This document shows, one piece after another, positions 23,801 to 35,224 of a stretch of 64,000 bases of DNA; positions within the stretch are counted from its first letter, which is position 1; every line of letters starts with the position of its first letter. The DNA is from Linepithema humile. Its lineage: Eukaryota > Arthropoda > Insecta > Hymenoptera > Formicidae. Made by a program: the position numbers and the translations under genes. The stretch spans positions 13,552,656 to 13,616,655 of the forward strand of contig NC_090130.1 in the NCBI RefSeq assembly GCF_040581485.1, given 5' to 3'. The notes beneath the pieces were generated by a model, which was not told where the DNA came from, searched no databases, and saw nothing but the letters and a program-made list of their open reading frames with translations.

Positions 23801-26181
23801 GTAAGCATGTGAGAGTTCAACGACGTCCCGTTAGAGGTTGTGCATGATGCATCGAATACGACTCTTAATCGAGTCGTTGAGCTAGTCTCTCGAATAACTG
23901 GATGATGAGGTATATATACTACCTGTGTATTAGCTGAATCTACCGGCGCGACGGCTCTCATATGATTTAATTGTGTATATTCGTTCATAAATTCGAGGTA
24001 CTCCTGTTTTACCGCAGGTTGACTGTTAGCTTTCCGAAGTAACGACGAGAGTCGACGCGCGGCTATCTCGCGAGATTCACCGATATTGATGGGTGGCCCT
24101 TCTTGAAACGGCAAACGTACGACGTATCTCCCATCTTCAGTTCTCGAATGTGTTTTTTGAAAATGCTCTTCGCACCTTCTATCATTTGGAGACATTTCGC
24201 AATATTGTGGAGTTTCCTCAGCATCCCAGAATTTAGCCAACTGATCCTCGAGAGAACAGCAATGAGCGACTACATTGTAACGTTTACTAGACTTTGCTAA
24301 AGGCGCAACGTGATTTATATCTCTGACGTGCGGAATAACGAGAGAAGAGCTTACTACATGAGAATGTTGAATGACGTGATTTGGCATGGACGTTGCTCCA
24401 GACAGAATCCATCCGAAATGCGATTTGATAGCACCTGGTTGACCGAGCGGTCCGTTACGTACGTCAATCAGTATGTGATTATGAAGATCGGACCCGATAA
24501 TGAGATCAATTGAAGTTGATCCGGTAGGATCATCATCGGCCATTTTTAAATTGGAAAGATGTTTCCAATCTTGCGATCGTGAAGCGCTTCTGGGAGCGTA
24601 CTTCGTTAATGTCTTCATAATATAGGCGATTGTTGTGAAAATTGGTTTCGGTTTGTTACAAGGCGTGATATGAATCAGAGCTGCGGATCGACATGTACCG
24701 GTGTCGGCACAACTAATCCCCGACGTTGAAGTAAGCGTTCGCATACGCTTGAGTCGTAAAATCTGTGCAACGCTCTCCGTAATGAATGTGAGCTCCGACC
24801 CACTGTCAATCAAGGCTCTGACAACTAATGATCGTCCAGACGGCGCTCGCAAAACTACTTTCGCAGTAGATAAGACCACTGGAGTCGGAGCAGTTGTCAT
24901 CGCAATGGATGAGAGCGCCGTAACGTTCGGCACGTTGTCAGTTACTTCATTCGTTTTTGAAGTTTGATTCGCATTATTGCTTTGTTGCAATGATTCCGAA
25001 TCAAAGTGGAGCATCGAATGATGTCTTTTACTGCACGTTTTACAAGCAAATTTACTGTTGCAATTTATTGACATGTGTCTGTCACTTAAACAATTATAAC
25101 ACCGTCGAAATTTTTTAACTAAATCGCGTCGCTGACTCGGACTCCTTGCGGCAAATTGTGGACACTTTGAAAAAGCGTGCGATTGTTTGCACATTGGACA
25201 CGTTAAATTCGAAGACGCAGTTGCAGTTGCACTAGTCACTTTTACATGTGACTTGCCTTTATCGCTATCGCGAGAGTGAAGTTCCTTTAATGCGAGAGCG
25301 CGCGATGAGATAAATCGTAACAGTTCTTTGTAAGTAGGCGGATTGTCATTATCACTGGTTTTTAATTTCCACGCCCGACGTGTGGCGGAATCAAATTTTT
25401 GAGAAACAAAATAAACTAACATGTCGCTGACGATCTCGTCTGGCGACCTATTAAGACGTTGCAATGTTGAAATTGCCTGTTCTGATTTATCCCGTAACGC
25501 GTGAAGCTCGACAGCTGACTCACGAGTCATTCTTGGAAGATTGTATAAATTCGAGATGTGAATCTCGATTAACCGTCGTTTGTTTTCGTAACGCGTCGTC
25601 AACGCTTTCCACGCAACCGCGAAGTTATCGCTGGTAACATTAATTCCAGATATCGCATCGCGAGCTGAACCTGTCAAACTCGATACGAGAAAATGCATGC
25701 GACTGAAGTTCGATAATTCGCGATTGTCGATAATGAGCGATTGGAAACGGTCGCGAAAAGTCTCCCACTCCTCATTCTTTCCGGTGAACGGCGGCAATTT
25801 GATGGGAGGGAGATGCCTTAACGAAAGAGACGCAGAGTCTATTTGCGCGTACGATGTATTTAAAGATGTTTCACGACTTACGACTGGAACCAGCTCCTCC
25901 AAGCACTCGTTCATGTGGTCCACGGCTGATTGGTAGAGATCCTCGTGAAATGCGAACGTTTCCCTTTTGAAGTAGGAAATCGATGCCTGTTTGTCATCCG
26001 GAACCAGCTGAATTAATTTCGCGTGATTGCGAACACCTTGTGTCCATGTGTCTTGTAGGCTTGCAAGGCGCGAACGAATTTTTGCGGCCGTTAAATTGGC
26101 TCGACCGATCTTTTTAAAGTTATCGAGGGCTCTAGCCACAGAATAAAACACAGTTTGTTGACTGGCAAGAACTTCCTCCAT
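20890..26181 (-). pseudogene. BEL/Pao gag-pol polyprotein with three in-frame stops
   Basis: One frame of about 1,764 codons on the minus strand, broken only by TAA at 23,260-23,262, TAA at 23,038-23,040 and TAG at 22,513-22,515. I see no frameshift. Order: Gag from 26,181 (DUF1759-like), zinc knuckles (CPMCKQSHAFSKC, CYNCLSDRHMSINC), aspartic protease (ALIDSGSELTFI), RT (VFDASCTTSNGTSLN, then ENIYVDDVLFGAED with YVDD), RNase H (VHCWTDSSIVLAWL), and integrase (CIVCTREKAK, HCGVDYAGPV, IYSDNGTTFAGA, HFGGLWEAGVKSVKHHLRR). The domain order PR-RT-RH-IN is normal for the family. The stops fall after the RT palm and around the RNase H region. Confidence 0.93.
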
Positions 26182-26405
26182 TTTGAGAGAAATATCGTTA
26201 ATTTAAATTCTTTAACGCACAGAACTCTCACTGTAATGAATCGAGAATTGATCAATCGATGTTACTCGATTTTACTTGAATTTTCCTTGTCACTGTTCCG
26301 TGTTCACTTAAATTTTAATAAAATGTCACTTTATTTTCAATTGAACTTCACTTTGTTTATCTTTCACTTCATCATCACTTTCGGTATCCGGCTCGAAGGA
26401 CCAAA

Positions 26406-27487
26406 TGTTACGGACGCGCGTCTAAGTACGCCGGTCCGATGCGAAGCTTCGTTGAGCGAGCATGCTCGGTTTTTTTTTTTTTTTTTTTGCCGCGTCTCGC
26501 GCAATGATTCACTTGCCAATAAATTTATTTGGATTCGATTTTGGTGATTGCAAATCGTAGGAGGCGATAGGAATCACAAGTGGACTGTATATAATTTTGT
26601 AGGATAGTAGCGCACCTGCGTGTGCACCGAAAGTGATGTATTGAGCAAGGAGCTGAGGTGAAAGAGGCGAAACAACTTTAAAGGTTTAACTGTCACAAAC
26701 ACTGTCTTTTTATTTATCAAATGTTTCTCACACAGAAGATCTTAGCAAGACGGCGCTAGGCGTGCGCTCGCAAAAGAAAAGGTATCACTTTTCCTGCCGC
26801 AAGACTCCGCAAAAAGCACTCGCTGATCACGTGCGCGGCTGCCGCAAGACTTCGCGAGAAGCACTCGCTGTTCACGTGCGCGGCAGGTGCGTTAAACCTT
26901 CCGCGAAGACGGCGCGATAATCCTTGCGATTACTTCGCAGCCGAGATTTTCTCAATTTGGTGTCGATTTGGAAAGAGCGAATTCCCAATATGAACTCGTC
27001 TTTACACGACACGAGAGAACAACGGATTTTTCAAGAATCGTTGTTCGTCATTATCACACGTACTCGACACGTGCCACGAAACTCCGGTATTTATGTCGCG
27101 AACACGTCGACGATAATGTCGCGCGCGCATACTCCGGAATTCAATTCTCATTCACTCGAGACTACTAGAAATACCACATGAGATTTCGATCTCTCACTTA
27201 TGGTAAATGTTCGCGAACGCGAAAATGCGGTTAAGCGAAACTTTTGTCGATCGAACCGAGAGCACATCCTGTCTCGCCGACCATTTTTCAGATACTTCTC
27301 TTCTGCTCCAAAATGATTTTTCTATCGATCGCGAGCGGCGCGACGGTAACGCGTGGCTCACTCTAATTGGCCCAATTCTCTTCTCTCGCGGTGCGTACCG
27401 AGAGGTGCTGCCACGCGAGATTAGTTTTTGCGGATTCTTCAAAATATTGCAACCGATACTGATGAAAGTTTGACCCGATCCTAAACA
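26406..27487 (-). repeat. BEL 5' LTR
   Basis: Copy of 19,576-20,656, one base longer in the poly(T) run. Followed by the TTGAC duplication and then by coding sequence of the interrupted gene. Confidence 0.95.
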
Positions 27488-27776
27488 TTGACACTAGCAT
27501 TATTACTGATAAAAACTATCTGGAACATTCCAATATGGAAATAGTAATATGCTATTTAGAATCAATACCGAAAGTCGTCATTATTGGCAACCAAAAATAT
27601 GATCTTGCAGGACTTGTGTCCTACAGACCATATAATCAAGAAACAAACGACGGACATTATACAGTTTTCATTTATGATGGTCTAAACTGGTAAAAATACG
27701 ATGATATCCAAACCAAAAAGACATGTATCTCGAAGATGTAAGACCACACGTATTAATGTACGTTATATCTGATTAA
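27488..27776 (+). pseudogene. C19/USP-like peptidase, His-box and C-terminus
   Basis: Directly after the BEL duplication the plus strand reads DTSIITDKNYLEHSNMEIVI, then IIGNQKYDLAGLVSYRPY and GHYTVFIYDGLNW, a stop, then KYDD. The order YDL..G..S, GHYT and W.KYDD is the classic His box of ubiquitin-specific peptidases. A second frame change precedes the last block (YLEDVRPHVLMYVISD) and the TAA at 27,774-27,776. Upstream of the BEL element, 19,545-19,575 continues the same frame (SETDVVYGCQVIID). This is therefore one exon cut by the retrotransposon. The stop and frameshift make the copy dead. Confidence 0.6.
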
Positions 27777-28097
27777 GATACAAATGTTCAAATCACAAAA
27801 CTTTTTTTTGTATTGCAACAATTATACTTATTCTCTCTTTTCCCATATAATATAGTCATATAGTTATAAAAATATAGGTGTAATATATAGGTATAGAAAT
27901 ATAATATATAGGTATATAGGTATAACATAACATAACATATAACGTAACGGGGGGGCGTTCTTCTTTCGAAGCACCGCCCGCGGCACCCAGACATTGTCCA
28001 TTGTGCCTCCCCTCATAAACTTACTCATGAGAGACCTGTTTTCCTCCAAAAGAGAATTAGAAGAATAAAAAGAGAATTATTCCTCACCGGCAGCTCC
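27777..28097. other. AT-rich spacer and possible LINE 3' end
   Basis: 27,830-27,940 is a degenerate TATAGGTATA-type repeat. 27,950-28,060 is GC-richer and on the minus strand reads MEENRSLMSKFMRGGTMDNV, then a short tail. It may be the 3' end of a minus-strand LINE with a microsatellite tail. I cannot name the family. Confidence 0.3.
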
Positions 28098-28457
28098 CTG
28101 ATATGCTCGGACCCAAGTAGTGCTGAGCCCAGCATCTTGTGTCTCAGCCCTGCATGTGCAGGACAGTTGCTGAGTACACCAGGTCACACAAATGCCTTGA
28201 CATATGAAATTGCCGAGTGTCAAGGCATATCGAGTCGGCGTGTTCCGACTCTATATATTTTTACATCATGACTGTGACATCCGGCAACGCTGTTGTGGCT
28301 GTGTGAAAGCAGCTGGAGTGAAGTAAAGCAATGTGACAAGTTAGGTTAATAAATCGCCTACGTACGCGTCCGTGTGACGGTAACCGACGGCTAAGCACAC
28401 ACGGACACGTGACGTAGACGATTTTTGCTTGCGTGCGTGCTTCCCCTGTCGCGATGC
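28098..28457 (+). repeat. LTR-like segment with adjoining PBS-like site
   Basis: The stretch has a TATA-like TCTATATATTTTT at 28,247-28,259, AATAAA at 28,351-28,356, and ends GCGATGCCA followed at once by TGGTGTCAGCGGTTTCGAG, which looks like a tRNA-complementary primer site. No second LTR is seen and the start is uncertain. A degenerate LTR-retroelement 5' end is the best guess. Confidence 0.35.
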
Positions 28458-29520
28458 CATGGTGTCAGCGGTTTCGAGTTTGCATCACCGGAGTAAGGTA
28501 AGATTTAATATATTATAGGCGAATCGCCTAAAGGATCATGTTCGACTCGGTTGTAAGTTTATAAAACCAATTTTGTGTTAGAAAAATATAATTTATTTTT
28601 CTCGTCAGAGAATGAGAGTATATGTACAAGTTGTGTTTGAATTAGTTGATTGCGCCAGAGGCGCTTTCTCGGTAGAAGTGTAAGACCGAGAATTAAAAGA
28701 AAAATTGACGGGCGCGATAAGAGATTACCGGCCGCGTCTTAGTATGTTGAACGGGTCCTAAAAAGGACGGTTCAATTGAAACAGCTCGTTGCAGCCCCTT
28801 TCCCGGCGTCGGTGGAACTCCGTTCGGGAAGTGGTCTTCCATCTGGCAACTGCTCTCTGAGCAGGCTCTCGGCGGCGAAGTTTGTATGGCCACGGAACGA
28901 GTCTCTGGTGTGCTGGTAACTGCAACCGTCTCGGCTCTCGGTATTACGGATTGCTTCGTGTATCGAGGAGAGAGAGGTCTCCGAATTCGGATGTCGCCTG
29001 GTGCAAGTGTGTCCCTTGGTGGTCGAGTCAACCGGACGCAGAACTCTAGTGGAATTAATTTCCAAACTAGAGATTGAGGAGGTGACGGCGAAACTGGAGT
29101 ATCCGCGGGCCGCTTGGTTGAAATGTGCGGCCGATGCTGGGACTCTGTTTTCCTTTTACGTGCCTTGCGAGGCAGCGTGAGAAAAACTGCGAGACAATAT
29201 GCCTCTGGTTAAATTCTGCTAAAGCAGAGTACGACTCAGATCAAGGGCCCTTGGAGAGAGCTCGCCTTGAAGCGAGTGAGTGAGGAAAGATCTGCGGAGC
29301 AGCTCTTTTATATCTCTTCGATCGAAGCTTGATCGCGAGAAAGCTCTTCACCGCCTGCGCAACCTGGCGGTGTCTCCGCAAGCTCATAACTTGGTAGACG
29401 GCCTGCGGCGCGTAGCGGCGCCGCGGCGTATTATACCGCGTCAGTGCAGCGGTGTGGCGGTGAGCCGCCACAATATTATACACTTGAAAATTGCGCGCTA
29501 CATTTTATTAAGTTTTTAAA
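28458..29520 (-). other. possible 5' end of a retroelement
   Basis: On the minus strand, a promoter-like TATAAAAG lies at about 29,307-29,314. A GC-richer open region at 29,031-28,693 follows (RPLSPRYTKQSVIPRAE, SVAIQTSPPRACSES). It is rich in Ser, Pro, Thr and Arg, like the N-terminal part of LINE ORF1 or Gag proteins. No catalytic domain follows. The next 0.2 kb (28,458-28,690) is unassigned leader-like sequence. Confidence 0.25.
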
Positions 29521-29764
29521 ATTTTTATTAAATTAATTTTTTTCAGAGAAAGAGACAGAAGTTTATCGTGAAGAAGTGAATCGCGGCCTGTTGATATTAG
29601 GATACATGATCGCAGATAAGTTTATATTTATATTCACACATGATCCTTTTTATTACAGAAGTTTTACTACATATTATTAATTTTCAGGTGTTCTAGAAGC
29701 CAATCTGTTACCAAGAGCAATGAAGCGGAAAAAGATTGAGTGTGTATAGATATATTAGGTTTTA
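29521..29764. other. nothing recognised
   Basis: AT-rich stretch before the palindromic MITE. No ends or frames that I can support. Confidence 0.5.
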
Positions 29765-30098
29765 GACAAAGTAATGAATGTGGCATTGTGCATAATGCCC
29801 GAGATCATTCGGGCAGAGTGATAAATATTTGTTAATTTTTAATTTAAAAATTGCTTTAACCAGGCAATATAAATATAAATAAATATTAGTAAATATATAT
29901 TGTATATTTATATATTTATTTATTTATATTTATATTGCCTGGTTAAAGCGATTTTTGAATTAAAAATTAACAAATATTAATCGACAATTATTATATATAT
30001 ATATATATATTTATTTATTTATTTATCACTCTGCCAGATAACCGACCATCATGACTGGTCTCGGACATTATGCATAATGCCTCATTTATCACTTTGTC
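29765..30098. mobile_element. palindromic MITE
   Basis: The ends match as inverted repeats: GACAAAGT, GCATTRTGCATAATGYCCGA, GCAGAGTGATAAATA, AAATTAACAAATATT and ACCAGGCAATATAAATAT occur on both sides. The centre is (AT)n and TATTTA-rich. No coding capacity. The target duplication is not clear. Confidence 0.8.
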
Positions 30099-30481
30099 CA
30101 TACATATACATTATAAATGTAATATATATTATAAAAATGTAATATGTAAATATATATTAACTTTTGAATAAAAAATGATATTAACATATTCTTAAAAAAT
30201 AAAAAAATTTGGTTTCTTTATTTTCGATGCCTAGGACGCCCACAATCAGGTTAAAAATTTTGGGTGTTATATATTTTTATTTTGGGTATTATATATATAT
30301 TTTTTATATAATAAATTATATTTACAGTGAGTTAGAAAAAATTTATAAAAAAATAATACATAGTAATACACAATTAAATACGAAATATTTTGCACAGATT
30401 ATTTAAATTGTCATGGTAACGTAATATTATAATAAATAACACCTAATTACACTGAAATGGAGGCACAAAAAAAATCAAAAA

Positions 30482-31525
30482 ATGAATCGTAATAATTTAT
30501 TCTCGAATTTATCACCGGCAGACAGAGGCAAGATAGTGGGATTGCGCCAAACAGGATGTAAAATGGCAGAAATTGCAAGAATTGTTGGATGCTCTCGTCA
30601 AACTGTTTCATTGTGGGTTAAAAAACATGAAGGAGAAGTGAAGAATCTTGAAGATCACAGAAAAAATAATTGTGCTCCACAGAAGACTACACCGAAGCAG
30701 AATAAGGAAATAGTAAGAGCTGTAGACGAAAATTCCTTCGATCCAGTCGCAAACGTATTAAGGAACAGGGAATTAAATATTTCTACAGAAACCGTAAGAC
30801 GCCGTCTACGTGCTGCAGGTGTACACTCACATCCTGCAACAAAGAAAATAGAGCTCAAGCCGCAACATAGGATGGAAAGAGTACAATTTGCAAGAGAATA
30901 TTTAAATACACCTCAAAAGGAATGGAATGCCGTCATTTGGATGGACGAAAAAGTATTTTCATCCTCAGAAGATGGGCGACGTAGAGTCTGGCGACTAAAT
31001 GGATCGCGTTTAAATCCCAAGTATGTTATCCCATCAGGAAAAAGCGGCAGAATCACATTAGGATTCTGGGGAAGTATGACTTCAAGTGGATTGTTAAATC
31101 TACAAGAGATATCTTCACAAATGAATGCCGAAGAATACGTGGAAACTCTTCAAGAAGTATTAAAACCTGGTATTAGAAGAATTTTTCCGGAAGAACAATA
31201 TCCAGTTATAAAAGTAGTGCAAGATAATAGTGCCGTCCATACATCAAGATTGGTGCAAGCATGGTTCGACGAAAATCCAGACATTCAAAAAATTTGATGG
31301 CCAGCAAAGTCTCCTGATCTAAATCCAATAGAAAATGTGTGGGGTCAAATGGTATCATCATGGAGAGCTGGCGAACTCCGAACAAAAGAAGCCTTACGGA
31401 ATAATGTGCATCAAGTTTGGCAGCAATTATCGCAGCGACAAGATTACACGCAAAACTTAATCAATTCAATGCCAAGAAGATTGCAGCAAGTTATAGACAA
31501 TGACGGATACTGGATACCGTATTAG
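30482..31525 (+). pseudogene. Tc1-like DD35E transposase with one in-frame stop
   Basis: The frame is open from ATG 30,482 to the TAA at 31,523-31,525, except for TGA at 31,295-31,297, about 347 codons in all. An N-terminal paired-like helix-turn-helix (GCKMAEIARIVGCSRQTVSL) is followed by catalytic blocks WMDEKVFSSSED, VVQDNSAVHTSRLV and SPDLNPIENVWG. Counting the stop as one residue, 35 residues separate the second Asp from the Glu, one more than classical Tc1. DD35E families of the Tc1/mariner group are known. The stop lies just before WPAKSPD, inside the catalytic core, so the product would be inactive. I did not find convincing TIRs. A CAGTGAG at 30,327 could be the left end. Confidence 0.88.
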
Positions 31526-31547
31526 TAAGTATAATGCTATATATGCT

Positions 31548-31580
31548 ACACACACACACATACACACACGCGCGCACACA
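31548..31580. repeat. CA/CG dinucleotide run
   Basis: Short (CA)n run with embedded CGCGCG just downstream of the Tc1-like gene. Confidence 0.8.
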
Positions 31581-31860
31581 AAATCAATTGTTGAATATTT
31601 TTTGTTTCAGATGTGCGGATGAGACAGAAGAAATAGAAATTTAAAGTTAAATAAATAAAAAATTATGGATATTGGATACCAATAAGTAAGTACTATATCT
31701 ATATTAACTAAAATATAAGAAATAAAAAATTAATATTAATAATTTCAATTTTTACTGTGTTTCAGGATATTTCAGGATAAACCGAGTCCACTGGATCAAC
31801 CCAGTTTTTTGTAAAAACAAGCTTGCACCTGAAAAATAGAGTATAGATATCCAGTATCCT
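31581..31860. other. spacer between Tc1-like gene and LINE 3' end
   Basis: AT-rich. It contains near-repeats of GGATATTGGATACC and TTCAGGATATTTCAGGATA. The right part may be LINE 3' UTR. No gene seen. Confidence 0.4.
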
Positions 31861-34800
31861 TCATAGACAAAAGGGGATTTCCAGAGCCGGCCCCGGTCCT
31901 ACCATTGTTATTTCTGAACCCGCTCTTGCCAGCTGGTCCGCACATTCATTACCCTGGATGCTTGAGTGACCAGGCACCCAGGTAACGATGACTTTTCTTT
32001 CTCTCGCCAGATTCGTCCAGAACGCCTCTGCACTCCTAAACCAACCGCGATGTTATTGTCGGAGCCCCCAGCGCCTTGATGGCCGCCTGGCTGTCCGTAC
32101 AAATTCTGATGTGCTCTTCCGCTTCTTCCCTACTCCGCACGGTCTGAGCACAGCTTAGGATAGCCACAATTTCCGCTTGAAATACCGTGGCATAACTGTC
32201 AAAAGAAATGCTCTCCTTCCATCCCTCTCGACTCCCAAAGAAGCCGTCCCCGGAGCCCGTGTCCGTCTTGAAGCCGTCCGTATAACAGACATCCCCTCCA
32301 CGCATTTGAGCCCCCAAGTTTCCACCTTCCTTTTCCCACTCCTCCGGCCTCGGTATATGCACTTTAAAGCGCCTATCAGAAGCCCGAATAATAGGTATTC
32401 TGTGCTGTCGCATCTCGAATATCGGATCCAACAGAACGTCTTCTGGCAGCCTCGTATGCCCGGCTCCATTTTAGTTTGCATCTCAGACGGTATGCCGCCA
32501 TTGCTGCAGCAGCCACTACCACCTGGTGAAACGGCTCGATGCCGAACATTACGCCCATTGCCGCCACTGGTGTTGTAACCATAGCACCCAGGGCCCCTCT
32601 CAAAATCAGAGCCCTGACATGCTCCAGCGCAACTTTGGCTGTTTTCTTTCGCACCCTAGTCCACCATACTACGGCTGCGTATGTGAGTCTGGGGCGAAGT
32701 ATGGCTGTGTAGATCCAGTGTATCATACTCGGTTTCAAGCCCCAAGTCTGGCCAAAGGTCCTTCTGCACATCCAAAAATACTGGCACAAGTTTTTGCACC
32801 GGCTACGAAGGTGCTCCTCCCAAAGTAGTTTCCTATCCAGGATAACTCCCAGATATTTCACTGATTTGATCGGAACTAACCTTACTCCTCCAAGAGTGGG
32901 TCCCACAATGGTGTCCACCTTGTATTTGCGAGTGAAGACAGTAAGACCAGTTTTCAGTGGATTCACCGCTAAACCCGTCCTCTGATACCACTTTTCTACG
33001 ACTTCCAGTGCCCCCTATATGAGCTCTAGAAGCGTCTCTAGAAAGGGGCCTTGCACAAGTATTGCCACGTCATTCGCGTAGCCTTGTGCAGTGAAGCCTG
33101 CATCGTCCAGTGCCTTTAATAATCCGTCTGCTACCAGGCACCATAAAAGTGGGGAAAGTACTCCGCTTTGCGGGCAGCCTTTTCCCACCCACCCACAAAC
33201 CTTCGCAGTTCCCAGCGAAGTCATCACACGCCTTCCTAGCATGCCCCGGATCCACTCGACGAGCTTCATCGGGACACATTTTCTAGCGGCTTCCTCACAC
33301 ACTACCTCATGCAATGTGTTGTTAAAGGCGCCCTCTATGTCCAAGAAAGCACCCACTGCGTAGCCCTTCCTTTCCAGCTGCTCCTCAATAAACGCTACCG
33401 TCTGATGTAGAGCAGTCTCGGTGAAATAGCCCGGACGATACGCGTGCTGATTTTTATGGAGAGGATACCTCCACAGAGTTGTCTCCCTCAGATACGCGTC
33501 CACCAGCTTCTCCAATGTCTTAAGGAGAAACGATGTTAGGCTAATTGGCCTGAAATCCTTTGCCTTGGTGTAGCTCGTTCTTCCCGCCTTTGGGATGAAC
33601 ACTACCCTGGCCAGTTTCCATGGGTGTGTAGCCCATCGCGATACATGCTCTTAAGGTTCGAGTCAGGGGCCCACGATCTGTTCCAGTCCCTCTTGTAGAA
33701 GAGCCGGAAAGACGCCATCCGGTCCCGCTGACTTGTAGGGCTTAAAGGTGTTAATTGCCCATTTGACCTTCTCGGGCATGACAATCTTGGCCGCCATTCG
33801 CCAATCCGCTTGTCGGGCACTTCTGAGTGAGCCCGGCTCCTTATATGCAAATAGCTCTCCCGGCTTCCTATGAAAGCCCGGAAAGCTCACTTCCAGTAGA
33901 TGCTCCAGACATCGCTCTCCAGTCACCACCGTCCCATCAGGGAGTGCGATGGCTTCCAGGGTCGCATCCGGGTTCCTAGCGAGGATCTTGCAGATTCTTG
34001 CCGTTTCAGGCATTCCCTCCACTTCCTCGCAAAATTTCCTCCAGCTTTCCAGTTTTGCCCTAACCACCGAGTTTTTATACTCTTTCTGTGCCCTCCTAGA
34101 GAGCTCCCAGTCGGATTGGCAGCCCGTGTTCCTAGCTCTATTCCAGGCCCTGCGAGCCGCCACTCTGAGACTCTGCAGTCCAGGGGTCCACCAGGAAGTT
34201 TCTCTACTATTTGTAACCGCCCTTTCGGGGCAATTACTTTTGTAGCAGTTTACCAGAGATTTCTGCAAGTAGTCCACACAGGTCTCCAGTTTGTCTTCTG
34301 TCCCGTGCCTCTTAGGGAAGCCTCTGAGACTACTGGCCAGGTCTTCCCTATAAGAGTCCCACTTGGTTCTTCTCGGGTTCCTGAATTTGACCTCCTTCCC
34401 CCTAGCTTTAGCTATCTTGAAGGTGATCTGCCTGTAGTCTGAGAGCGAAGGCTCCGTCGAGACCCTCCACTCCACTACCTCCTGTATCAACTGCCTGGAA
34501 CAGACAGTGATGTCGAGCACTTCTCTTCTCGTTATAGTGCAGAAGGTGGGTTCGTCTCCCGTGTTGAGAATCTCCAGATCCGTGGATGCTAGGAACTCCA
34601 ACACTTTCCTTCCTCTTTCATTGGTGTCCGAGCTTCCCCACACAGTGTGATGCGCGTTAGCGTCACATCCCATGATCAGAGAAAGCCGCTTCTCCTGGCA
34701 GTATTCTGCCAGTTTTATCACCGGTGCAGGCGGCACCGCCTCCCCCTCGTCATGCGAGAAGTAGGCCGAGCAAACGACCATTTTCCTCCTGTCACCGGAG

Positions 34801-35093
34801 TCAGCAGTGAAATCCACTTCTACAGCCGCAACGTCCCTGGAACACAGGTGAGGTATTAACTGAGCTTCCATACCCTTGACGGCCACGCAGGCCCTGGGCT
34901 GATCCACTGATGGGGCCCTAAATAGCCTACCGCAAGCCGCCAAGCCCCTGATGCAACCCCGGATTACCCAGGGTTCTTGCATCAGTGATATGCATGTTTG
35001 CTTCCCAGCTTGTTGCCTGGCCAAAACAGCCGAGGCCCCTTTGCTGTGATGCAGATTAATCTGGGTGAAGGCCACCCCTCTCGATCCCGCCAT
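31861..35093 (-). pseudogene. LINE ORF2: endonuclease, RT and RNase H
   Basis: Minus-strand ORF2 starting MAGSRGVAFTQINLHHSKGA at 35,093. APE endonuclease: LMQEPWVIRG, LIMGCDANAHHTVWGSSDTN, then LDITVCS and SDYRQITF. RT: DFRPISLTSFLLKTLEKL, ALHQTVAFIEEQL, FLDIEGAFNNT and GCPQSGVLSPLLWCL. The palm motif is YANDVAIL, where most LINEs have YADD. Thumb: VKYLGVILDRKLLWEEHL. RNase H: CYTDGFKTDTGSGDG, VFQAEIVAIL, IRICTDSQAAIKAL, PGHSSIQGNECADQL, ending at 31,861. Breaks: two compensating frameshifts near 33,600-33,665, TAG at 33,015-33,017, and frame changes near 32,400 and 32,040. EN-RT-RNase H order fits LOA/I-type LINEs. Confidence 0.88.
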
Positions 35094-35224
35094 TTAACTA
35101 CGAGACCGTTTAAGGGGGCTCCTCCTTATCTCCTCTTACCCCCCCTTGGGCCTCATTTACCCGAAAGACAATCCTGTTGAGCCCAAAGAATGGTTTGAAG
35201 TCCAGTGTCCTCAATTTGAGGACA

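Larger units (their letters stand above)
19576..27487 (-). mobile_element. BEL/Pao LTR retrotransposon, full length
   Basis: 7.9 kb element with 5-bp duplication TTGAC (19,571-19,575 and 27,488-27,492), LTRs of 1,081 and 1,082 bp, and one long minus-strand gag-pol frame. The 5' LTR in its own orientation is the right one. The primer binding site beside it reads TGGTCCTTCGAGCCGGA on the minus strand, the typical BEL/Pao type. A purine-rich GAGGCGGGCGGTA adjoins the other LTR. The LTRs differ at about three sites by eye, so the insertion is recent. It split the His-box exon of the transposase-peptidase gene. Confidence 0.97.
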
